Source: Flaccisagitta enflata
Taxonomy: Eukaryota; Chaetognatha; Sagittoidea; Aphragmophora
Length of the DNA: 64,000 bases
Direction of reading: 5' to 3'
Assembly: GCA_965153355.1 (NCBI GenBank)
Contig: OZ231126.1
Coordinates: 65,720,001 to 65,784,000 of the forward strand
Shown: positions 35,701 through 45,166 of the stretch, in pieces
Layout: the number at the start of each line of letters is the position of its first letter
Position numbering within the stretch: the first letter of the stretch is position 1
Position numbers and translations under genes: made by a program
Notes under the pieces: model-generated
What the model was told of the DNA's origin: nothing
Seen by the model: the letters and a program-made list of their open reading frames with translations, nothing else
Databases searched by the model: none

Positions 35701-37080
35701 CCCCATATCAGCCCTCTCAAACCTAAAATCAGTCCTCTCATGCCGCAAATTAGCCCCATCAGGCCTCAAATTAGCCCTCTCAGATCTGAATTCAGCCCTG
35801 GAATCCGCTCTCTCAAGCCCATCAGTTCTTTCATGCATTGATTCTGCCTCCTTTGGCCTCATCAGTCTTGCACAATCTGTGGCAAGCCCCAAAACAGCCT
35901 TAAGAGGTCTTATAAGAGCCCTCAGAGGCCTTACATCAATCCTCTTTAAAGCCTCAGGAGCCCAATCTGGCAGGAGAAACGGAAGTCCTAATCTGCAGGA
36001 CTTCCATTTGAGGTCAGTGGGGGGGGGGACAAGAACGGAAAAATTGCCCTGTGTGGAATCATAGGATGTTTGTCCCTTCGGGGCCGCTGCCAAAAAGGGT
36101 GATTTTAAGACTGAGAAGGCAGTTTTGGGACAGGGCTGATTCAGGGTCTGTAAGGGCCATATTGAGGCTTGAGAGGCCTAAGGGGGGAATGGACGGATAG
36201 ACAGATGGATAGATGGATGGACAGATGTCTGGAAACTCACCCATGTTTCTTACAGGATATTGGCCCTTTGGAGCTGCTGCCCAGAAACGCTAACCAAGCA
36301 TTAGGGCAGGAGCAGTAATGCAAAAACCGCCTTCAAACACAAAAAAAGCTAAGCATTGCAGATGGACAGACCAACAGACAGACCAACTGATCGTCATAGC
36401 AAGTTATAGGGATGCATACACGCGACTTAAAAATAGATCATGGTTTGATGGTTTTCTAGCCTCTTTGGCTATTTGGGGTCCACTTGACAGGTTCTGGAGG
36501 GCTCCATGGGGACCCCTCCTTCTTTTTTGCCAAATTCCATAATCTACTTCCAATTATCTTCCAAACGAGACCAATCAGAGGTTTTTTGGTCAATTCGTTT
36601 GGAAGCTATGAGGAAAAGGTCATTCATGCAAAATATGGAGAGTCGCAACAACCTGTACCACTCTAGTAACTTAGACAAGTCATAACGTAGTTGTTTTTCA
36701 ATTTATCTTCAAAAAATTGGTGACATTCGGAATGCTTTACAAAAGATCTATCAAATGAGACCATCTACAGGTATTTTCTCCCATTTGTATGAAAGTTATA
36801 AGCAAAACAAGGCCATTCTTGCAATAATAGGAAAAATACAACAACCTGTACTTCATGATGGTAAAAAAATGAGATTTAAAAAAAAAGCGCCATACAGATT
36901 ATTTTGCAATCTTTTGCAATGGACTTGTACATCAAATGGGCATCGAAAACTGAAAAAAAAGTCGCAGTATTCTTAAAACGAACATGAAGGTATGGATTCA
37001 GAGCAGTGAATATGTGTTTACGCTGTTATCGCGTTTCACGGGTACAAACGCGTTGTTTGTCTTCACTAGAAACACGCCCT
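32785..37080. mobile_element. 4.3-kb long-inverted-repeat element
   Basis: The outer ends AGGGGGCGTTTCTAGTCAAA (about 32785) and, complemented, AGGGCGTGTTTCTAGTGAAG (about 37080) are related. The main arms are about 33003-33805 and 36214-37012, around 800 bases each, with the same order of motifs in reverse (CTGCTCTGAATCCATACCTT, AAGTCCATTGCAAAAGATTG, CCTATAACTTGCTATGAC, CCAATATCCTG). The left side carries an extra tract of GCTCGCT/TCCGCTTTG between outer end and arm. No transposase frame is present, so it is non-autonomous. I see no convincing target duplication. Confidence 0.75.
33806..36213. repeat. minisatellite core of the 4.3-kb element
   Basis: Units such as CAGGCCTCAAATCAGGCCTC (33960-34360), the opposite orientation GAGGGCAGATTTNAGGCCTG (34790-35140) and CAAATCAGCCCTCTCAGGCC (35640-35960). 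They are bounded by modules GGCAGCGGCCCCAAAGGGG and GACAAAGTCCTGTAGAACAC at 34455-34500, 35180-35360, 35560-35600 and 36040-36090. Pro/Arg-rich frames here are repeat translations. Confidence 0.75.
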
Positions 37081-37634
<554 letters not shown>

Positions 37635-37719
37635 CATGCAGTTACACTCACAGCAGTCTGTAATTAAAAGACACTTGTCAAGGAAGTTACATTGTGACGT
37701 GTGAAAAGTATCGAGATTA

Positions 37720-39090
37720 CTATCTTGGCGGAAAGAAACGCGACACCCTGGGAATGATGTGCTTCACTGACTGTAACTTACAACAATATTGAGTACTGAT
37801 AAAGTTAGAAGGTTATGTCACTTTTTTTATTGGGAAAAAAATCGAAAAACGTTTTTCGATTTTTTGAGCCCAGGGTTAGGAATTAATGTTTCCCTTTTTC
37901 GCTTGGACCGATTTGAGGAAGTTGGGGCAGGACAAGGCTCGCCCGTGGCTGGGGTTGAAATTGGTACAGGGTGAAAGAGGGCACTTTTTTACACCTTCTG
38001 GAAAAAAGCAGGGTACTGTCGGACCAATACTTTATGCGCTATGAATCTTTTAATCTTTTTTTTATTTTTTTCACATTTTCCGCATTTTTCTCGATGATCT
38101 ATATTTTTCATTGATCTCAATTTTAGACCCTATGAAACAACAATAGTCGCAAAAGCGTTAGATGGTCAGCGGTACCCGTTGCCCCTATGTGAGTGTATGT
38201 GGGTGTGAGGTGGTTAGAGGGGCAGCGGCCCCGAAGGAGCCGATGACCTCTGCTGTTTTTATTTGAACCTCCAATTAGGACCTAATTGGAGGCTGAGATT
38301 TGAGCCTGGTGGCTAGGATTTGAGCCTCAAGGCTGGGATTTGAGCCTCGGGGGTGGGTTTTGAGGCATGAGGCAGGGATTTTAGCCTCTAGACTGGGAGT
38401 GAGCCTCGAGGCTGGGATTTGAGCTTTGAGGCTGGGATTTGAGCCTGGAGGCTAGGATTTGGGCCTTGAGGCTGGGATTTGTTTATTCTTTTGCTTGCCA
38501 TTTCCAAACGGTTTGGAGCGACAGAAACCAGATTGCGCCCATAATGTAGATTTTTTGATGAAGTTATGTTTGCGTTTTTAAAAAAAGTTCCTAGCCTCTC
38601 TAGAAGCTGAGATATCTATATTCTAAGGTGTAAGATCTTTTCCTTTTTAGTCGCTGACTAAGCGACTCAATAAGAGGATGTGTCCCTTGGGATGTTGGGC
38701 GGTAACGCAAAATTTTGGACGACACGAAATTGGCCGAATTAGTGATTTCTGAGCATAACAGCCCCTGCCTACCCTAAATATCGCCCCTGCCCACCAAATG
38801 ACTGCCCCTGCCCATCTGCAAACTGCTCCTGCCTACGCGTCAGCGACTGCTTATTGGTCGTGTATCCGGCCTTGTTCATAATTTCACAATTTTTTTACTG
38901 ACTCTGGAAATGACCATTTCTCTTCTTTTGCTTGCCATTTCTAAACGCTTTGAGCTACAGATACCAGATTGGACTCATTTTGTAGATTTTTTGCAGTAGA
39001 TTAATTTGTTTTTTTTTTTAAGTATCTAGCTTTTCTAGAAGCCAAGATATTCTCAATAGAAGGTGTCACGTTTATTTCCGCCAAAGAGTG
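37720..39090. mobile_element. TA-flanked element with CTATCTTGGCGG ends
   Basis: The left end CTATCTTGGCGGAAAGAAAC follows TA. The right end, complemented, reads CACTCTTTGGCGGAAATAAA and GTGACACC. The interior carries a module GGTCAGCGGTACCCGTTGCC (38164), a GAGGCTGGGATTTGAGCCT minisatellite (38290-38480), two copies of TTGCTTGCCATTTC-containing sequence (38495, 38930), and a nested Helitron-like element at 38648. Confidence 0.65.
38648..38876 (+). mobile_element. short Helitron-like element (TCGCTGAC subfamily)
   Basis: 5' AGTCGCTGACTAAGCGACT, the remnant CAATAAGAGG and GGTAACGC. The 3' word GTCAGCGACT (38839-38848) is exactly complementary to the 5' word, then TCGTGTATCCGG and CCTTGTT. Inserted in the TA-flanked element, so it is younger than its host. 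Confidence 0.82.
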
Positions 39091-40520
39091 CCTTGTCTTA
39101 AGTTTCGAGTCACATTGCAGTTATTTCTCTGACAGTCACGGTTATAATTAAATGCCATTTGTACACAGTACTGATTTAAGAGATCAACAGATCCTTAGGT
39201 AGATTGTGGTTTTGGGCTGCGTCGTTATCTCAAATCTCATAGTTGGTTGGTCAGTCGGTTACTGGTTGATTGGTTGGTTGGTTGGTTGTTTGGTTAGATG
39301 GCTTCTTGGTCTAGTCTGTGTTGGCAGTTGGCTCTAGCCCGCCGCAAAACAAATAAAATAAAAAGAAGGACCGCGGTCATTCAGCATCCAAACGGCAGAG
39401 GAATCCGACTCGGAGCAATGAAAGAAAGAGATAAGGCGCGAGGGTTTGAGGCTGGGCCGAGAGGAGGTAACATATGAAAGTATCAAAAGAGGTCAAAAGA
39501 GGGCATGGTGGGAGTTGGGTAATAGAGGAGACGATGATGAGTGTACTATCTGATATTGTTTGGAAGAAAATCATAAGGTGTGATGAAAAGAGAAAGACAA
39601 GTCCGTAAACAATCAAAAGAAGTAAGTAACTTCACATACAGAGTCTCAGACACGAACAGAAAGGGGCAGGTAGCCTGGTGGAAAATAAATGTGAGGCGCT
39701 GAAGTGATAAAATTGATGATAAAAAAAGCTGATTAAAAAAAAGTGTCACAGCTATAATACAAGTGTGAAGTTGGCGATTAACAACACTGAGGAGGTGGGG
39801 GGAAGAGTTTTCTTTATGTGTTGACGACCAACATGTGATGAGGTGAATAAGCGTCTCTAAACCCATTCAGAAACAAAATGGCCAACGGGAAGAACCCCCT
39901 GTGCCTCAAAGCCATGGCCAAAATGAGGTTATTAATAGTCCTTTTACGACTATCGTGATGACCGTTGCCGTTGGCGTCAATGCAAATGCTTCAAGCCTCC
40001 TTGGGCTTTTCTTGGAGAGGGTAAAGGAGGTGAGTCCAGAGCTGCGTTCAGTATCTTTATCGCATGCCATCTACAATTGCACTTCATCATCGCTCACAAT
40101 CATCTTTAACTTTGTCGCACCGGCATGTCTGCCCAGCTCTTAGTAAAGTAAGTTGAACAATAGGGTTGTAAACCACATGAGCATGAAAAGCATACTTTTA
40201 GTGAGATGAAATCTTTAAAAAGCCACAAAAAAATTCCCTCACACTGCACTCGGCCCATACTCATGTCAACATGTATTTTATTGGACGATAGGATAAGTCG
40301 TAAGATAAGAGAGAGTGTTTAAGAAAGATAAAGAAGATTACGGACTTAAATCACACAAACGGGCGTCTCTATAAAAGACTCCAAATGGAACGTGGGCAAA
40401 ATGACAATCGGTCAATTTGCGGTGATTCAGTTGCCAAACGACCGCAAATTATTACTGGGGACCACCAAGCAGAAGCTGTTGGCCAGATGAATGAAGTCAT
40501 GAGCCGGAAAGAGACATTAC
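39091..40520. other. no recognisable gene
   Basis: Contains (GGTT)n at 39243-39295 and several frames of 80-106 codons on both strands (39377-40143) that match no family I know. I saw no splice or family evidence for a gene. Confidence 0.4.
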
Positions 40521-40529
40521 AGAGAGAGG

Positions 40530-40597
<68 letters not shown>

Positions 40598-40606
40598 AAA
40601 GAAGGA

Positions 40607-40650
<44 letters not shown>

Positions 40651-40704
40651 GAGAAAGAAAGAAAGAAAGAAAGAAGGAAAGAAGGAAAGAAAGAAAGAAA
40701 GAAT
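40521..40704. repeat. (AG)n then (AAAG)n microsatellite
   Basis: About 35 AG units followed by GAAA tetranucleotides with GGAAA variants. Confidence 0.97.
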
Positions 40705-40971
40705 AAAGATATGGGTAATCCACCAAGGAGATGTACATGTTACCCCGGCAACATAAAAAGTCATTTTCTTTTCTGCGTTAAAAAAAGGTCGCCAGGCCTG
40801 AGTCGAGAGGTTGCGAGGTTCATCTGACAAAACAGTGCATGAAGATGGGGCAAGTGTGAGGAATTGAGGAAAAGTGATGGGATCCATGCCATGGGCGTAG
40901 GACAAATCATGCCCGGGCAGGCGGGGCAGCCCATGCCCAGGCAGGCGAGGCAGCCCTATTCGTAAACTTTG

Positions 40972-41137
40972 TAGATGCGTCCACGCATCTCTATAAGAGG
41001 CTTTGTCCGTCCGTCGGTCGGTCCGTCGGTTGGTTGGTCCGTCGGTCGGTCCGTCACGCTCAAGTTGAAAACGATCGCAAATGATCGCAAAGTCGATTTC
41101 ATCATTTTATATTCTGACATTGGGCTGATGCAATGTT

Positions 41138-41215
<78 letters not shown>

Positions 41216-41271
41216 TCATTAACTAGCTAACCAGCATGTGGACGCATCGTTGTAACCCCGGGTTACTTGTT
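40972..41271 (+). mobile_element. short Helitron-like element (ATGCGTCC subfamily)
   Basis: 5' AGATGCGTCCACGCATCT, CTCTATAAGAGG, (GTCC/GGTC/GGTT)n and CACGCTCAAGTTGAAAACG. 3' word GGACGCATCG (41240), hairpin GTAACCCCGGGTTAC, end TTGTT. An (AG)n tract has grown inside it at 41139-41213. Confidence 0.87.
41139..41213. repeat. (AG)n microsatellite
   Basis: About 37 AG units within the Helitron-like element. Confidence 0.98.
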
Positions 41272-41308
41272 AGATTGGCGGCGGTCTTAGTCTTCCAATA
41301 ACAAAAGA

Positions 41309-41480
41309 AAACAAGTAACGCGGGGTTACATTATCGTCTCAGACGCGACGGGTGGACAAAGCCTTTGTCAATGGCGCACCAGCCCCTTCCTCACCCCATT
41401 AGTCATTACAAACACAAATGCAACCGCAGCATCGAAAATGCGCATTATCACACTTTTCAACTCTATTACCAAGAAACAAG
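41309..41480 (-). mobile_element. Helitron-like element fragment
   Basis: On the - strand the 3' end CGTAACGTTACTTGTT-like hairpin (AACAAGTAACGCGGGGTTAC on +) and the word GTCGCGTCTGAGACGA are present, with AGTTGAAAAGTGTG-like interior at 41445-41460. No 5' end found. It faces the preceding element tail to tail. Confidence 0.5.
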
Positions 41481-42264
41481 CCCGATTGGGCAACTACAGG
41501 GAATACCGCGCCAAGGGGGACAAAAGAAAACGTCATATTTCTGCTTTGAAAAATCATATCACATTTCTGAAAAAAGCCTCAGAAAGATGTGAACAGACAG
41601 TTTTTTGTAGAAAAAATGTCATAGGCAAAATTCAAAAAGTGTGGTCTCAGTCATAAGTCAAAGAGAAAGCACAGATTTTACAATGAGCTTTTTTCACCAT
41701 TAATAGGTTCCAGGAGAGATCACTTATTCCATTCCTGCTTCCGAATGGATTGAGCTAAAGAGCTGGGGATGGTCTAGAATTAAAGATAATTTGATGAAGA
41801 ATAGGAAAATTACAAAAAATTGAGTGATATATGAAAATTTGATTGGATCAGAGAGTGTGATGTGGCTAATTGCATGATGAACAATGTTTTCAGACAGATT
41901 AAACAGCATGTAATCATGCTAATTACTGACAAATTCTGTTTCAAAGTAAAAATATGCTGATCTTAGGCAAAAACTACTTAAAATAAACTTTTCCCAGCAT
42001 TTTTGATTGTTTTTTTAAGATTCTGGACTAAAATGAACTGAGGTGAGTATATTGATATCACTAAAAATGGACCAAATAGCCAAAAAATCATGCCTAACTA
42101 AGTGCTAAAAATGACATCAAACTTTTGCCAAAAAGTCTTTCAGTTTTTTTTGAAAAAAAAATGTCTGAAATTATCTTTCTAAATCTGTTTTCAGAAAAGA
42201 GGTTGCATTTCTGGAAACAGAAATATGTCGTTTTCTTTTGTCCCTTTTGGCGTGGTATTCCCTG
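41481..42264. other. repeat-like sequence, no gene
   Basis: GGGAATACCGCGCCAAGGGG (about 41499) and its near-complement CCTTTTGGCGTGGTATTCCC (about 42244) face each other across roughly 740 bases, followed inward on both sides by AAAGAAAACG..ATATTTCTG. This marks another inverted-repeat element ending next to the TA-flanked MITE. Confidence 0.6.
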
Positions 42265-42266
42265 TA

Positions 42267-42875
42267 CTATCTTCGCCAAAAGAAACGCGACACCTTCTAT
42301 TTACGATATCTTGGCTTCTAAAAGGGCTAGATACTTTTTCAAAAAAAAGAAACTAATCTTCATCAAAAGATCTACAAAATGAGTCCAATCTGGTAACTGT
42401 ATCTTGAAGCGTTTAGAAATGGCAAGCAGAATAAGGAAAATAGTCATATTCAGAATTGATAAAAGATTGTGAATAAAAAATAGATTAAATTTGATGTAAC
42501 TTTAACTTTTGTTATCTTAGCTTCTGGAGAAGCTAGATACTTTTTCCAAAAAAGCAAATTAATCTACATCAAAAACTCTGGAAGGTGGGCACAATCTGGA
42601 TTCTGTAGCTCATGCCGTTTAGAAATGGCAAGCAAAAGACTAAACCTTAATTAAAAATCATAGGCTTGCAAAAACTGCGGACAAATGAGAAAAGGTTATC
42701 ACCTCTGTTAATGAAGAAATGCGATATATATTGCATTTTAGATACACAGTCTCTTGTATCTTTCATAAAAATAACATACTTGACCTCCAATCTCTCTCAG
42801 TTAAAAAATTTTGTCAGAGTATGGTCAATAAATCATATCATTGCCAGGGTGTCGCGTTTCTTTTGGCGAAGATAG
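42267..42875. mobile_element. TA-flanked MITE with CTATCTTCGCC ends
   Basis: CTATCTTCGCCAAAAGAAAC and GCGACACC at the left and the exact complement at the right, with TA at 42265-42266 and 42876-42877. The 609-base interior holds two related blocks (GCTAGATACTTTTTC..TTTAGAAATGGCAAGCA). Confidence 0.85.
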
Positions 42876-42877
42876 TA

Positions 42878-42976
42878 GATGCGTCATCTGCGTGATATTA
42901 GAAGAGGCGTAACGGACGGACGGACGGACGGACGGACGTACAGACCCTCTTATAGAGATGCGATGACGCATCTAAA
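42878..42976 (-). mobile_element. minimal Helitron-like element (ATGCGTCATC word)
   Basis: On the - strand: AGATGCGTCATCGCATCT, CTCTATAAGAGG, GTCC units, and complementary word GATGACGCATCT. It abuts the MITE's right end, so its own 3' hairpin is missing. A further 5' end (AGTCGCGGACTCGCGCC, - strand) lies at 43036. Confidence 0.6.
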
Positions 42977-43344
42977 AACGGATTATTGGATGGATATTGG
43001 ATAAAGCCTCTTACAGAGGCGCGAGTCCGCGACTAAAAATGACTGAAGGTACGAATGTGACATTATGATATTGTGCATTTAGACTTCTTCGTTCTAAGGA
43101 AAATACCGTAAAATAGAAACGAAAATCTTTATGATCATGTTTACCTTTTCTGTTTTCTCATATCTTTTGTAAAAAATAAATCCTTAGGGAAAAACTTTTT
43201 TTTGTCAAAAAGATATGTGATTTTTCTCAATATTGTGATTTTTGTATTTTTTTTTACGCATTTCGAGTTATTTACAATAGTCTAATATAGATCTGGACCG
43301 TCTTGATTTTTTATAATAATTTTTTGTATGAAAACTAAGATTTT

Positions 43345-43527
43345 TAGATGCGTGCTACGCGACTCTACACCCCGCTTTGTCCGTCGGTTGGTCGGTTGGT
43401 CACACTTTACTTTTTTTTATCTTTTTATTCTTTGACTATGCTGCTCCTGCCCAAATGCTCTGGTGAGCTCAAATATAGCCCCTGCCCACCCGCACGCGAC
43501 TGGGGTAGCCGCGTATCCGGCCTTGTT
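43345..43527 (+). mobile_element. short Helitron-like element with hybrid 5' word
   Basis: 5' AGATGCGTGCTACGCGACT pairs imperfectly. Its first half resembles the ATGCGTCC subfamily, while the second half and the 3' word GCACGCGACT (43492-43501) are of the TCGCGTGC subfamily. Ends GCGTATCCGGCCTTGTT. Confidence 0.82.
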
Positions 43528-44119
43528 TTTTTTTATAGATTCACTATTTATAACTGAGGATGACTCCAAACCTGGTAAAAAAACCTAAGAAAAATTACAA
43601 AATACAAACATACAACAAAACAAAAGATACTTCTGAAAAACATCAATTTCTTTTTTTATTCAAATCTCTGAAACCAAAGCCTGGAGGCTTATAAACAATT
43701 GTGTTTATTTCAGACAAGACCTAATTGATATATGTGTTTTTTTTAGAAATAACTGATTATTTATGTTTTTACTGATCTATGCAAACATTTTCCTTTTTTG
43801 TATTTATATAATTATTTGTTTTAGAAAATTAAAAAAACAATCTTTTTACATACTTTAATTAATTTTCAAAATACCAACTTATAAAGAAATTCTCAATTTA
43901 TTGGAGTAAATTCTACCTTAGTCATTTTTTTTTCACCTCCCGTTACTTCATGAACAAGGCCAAGAGATGTCCAATAGATGCGTCCTCCTTAGATATTTTA
44001 TATTTCTTTATATTTTATATCTTTTTATATACAAATTATTAAGATATGAAGATATTAAGATATAATGATATGAAGATATAAAGAGATTGAGATAAAGAGA
44101 AAAATATAAACTGATTCCT

Positions 44120-44310
44120 ACCTCCCCCACGCCTCTCCCCACCCCCACGCCCCTAACCCCCACCCCCAACTCCCCACGCCTCCCCACCTCCCCACCCCGC
44201 CTCCCCCCGCCTTCCCACCCCCACGCCTCCCAACTCCCCGCCCCCCTCTCCCCACATCCCCCCAACTCCCCACGCCTCCCCACCCCCCACGCCTCACACC
44301 TTGTCGCAAA
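44120..44310. repeat. C-rich CCCCACGCC minisatellite
   Basis: Imperfect CTCCCCACGCCTCCCCACC units with strong strand asymmetry. The Gly-rich frames on the - strand are artefacts. It lies in the non-coding 3' part of the Helentron. Confidence 0.85.
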
Positions 44311-44420
44311 GAGACATGAAGAGACTTGGGGTGTGTTTCTACTCAAACCCAGAAACACGTTTTTCAGGTAGGTTTTACAACTCGCGATTTTCACCACCCT
44401 CATCCTGAAAAAACATTGAC

Positions 44421-44507
44421 CTCTTGCAGGGATTGAACCCACGCTCAAAAGCAATGTGTTCCAATAGGTTAGAAAGCTTACGCCTTAACCACCTGCACCA
44501 CTGAGAC
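44421..44507 (-). pseudogene. tRNA-like sequence (Ser/Leu type)
   Basis: On the - strand GTGGTGCAGGTGGTTAAGGC fits an A box and GGTTCAATCCC a B box. Spacing and a long variable region suggest a class II tRNA (Ser or Leu). The acceptor stem does not pair well, so this is a tRNA-derived relic inside the MITE. Confidence 0.45.
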
Positions 44508-44650
44508 ATTCATTAAAGTAACTAAAATTATTTCTGGTACACTTGTTTAATAGAGACGCAATTAAATAAGATAGCCATTACAGAACTGAACCCCCATAAA
44601 TTGATATAAAGTTGTAGAACAAGGCCACCAAAATTCCACAGACTTGAGTG

Positions 44651-44748
44651 ATTACCCTAATGGCGTGGTTGGTAAGGGCGTTGACTTCAAGTTCAAGGAT
44701 ACTGAATCCACAAAGCATCTTGGAGTGGGTTCGAATATACCTTATGCC
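44651..44748 (+). pseudogene. tRNA-Leu(CAA)-like sequence
   Basis: TGGCGTGGTTGGTAAGGGCG resembles an A box, GACTTCAAGTTC an anticodon loop of tRNA-Leu(CAA), and GGGTTCGAATATACC a B box. The stems are imperfect. Opposite in orientation to the other tRNA-like piece of the same MITE. Confidence 0.4.
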
Positions 44749-45014
44749 TCAATTTTTTTCAGGGAGAGTGAAGTAAAATCGCGATTTGCAAAACCCACAT
44801 AAGAAACGCGTTTGTGTCTTTGAGTAGAAACACACCCTTGGAGAGACATGAAGAAACATGAATATATGAGAATTGAGACATTTAAAGGCAAACTTAATTA
44901 AAAAAAATAATTCAATTCATACCACCCACATGCACTGTCAGCTGAAAGGCATAGATTTAGTCCAGATCATATTAAAGTGTACTAAAGATTTAAACTTCTT
45001 CCTCCAGCTAATAG

Positions 45015-45110
45015 TGCATGGAAATATAAATGTTACAAACAAATATGATGAAGAATAAGGTATTAGCATCATCATCCTTTTATTTGTTAGTAACATTTAT
45101 ATTTCTTCCA
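45015..45110. repeat. hairpin after the Helentron coding region
   Basis: GGAAATATAAATGTTACAAA and its near-complement (GTAACATTTATATTTCTTCC) face each other about 50 bases apart. It could act as a transcript 3' structure or be a tiny fold-back insert. Confidence 0.6.
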
Positions 45111-45166
45111 CCCTCTTATGAATCAAATTATTATTTTTTCAGTGGCAAGAACTTATACAATAATGA

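Larger units (their letters stand above)
44329..44837. mobile_element. Harbinger-like MITE, 509 bases
   Basis: Ends GGGTGTGTTTCTACTCAAA and its complement, flanked by TTG on both sides (44326-44328, 44838-44840). A GGG start and a 3-base duplication suit PIF/Harbinger relatives. The arms continue with GTAGGTTTTACAACTCGCGA and GTGGGTTTTGCAAATCGCGA. It sits in the 3' non-coding part of the Helentron. Confidence 0.75.

Noticed and set aside
39901-40143. 80-codon frame
   Set aside because: No family match and surrounding sequence has no exon-like signals. It could be debris.
44118-44309. Gly-rich protein
   Set aside because: Translation of a C-rich minisatellite.
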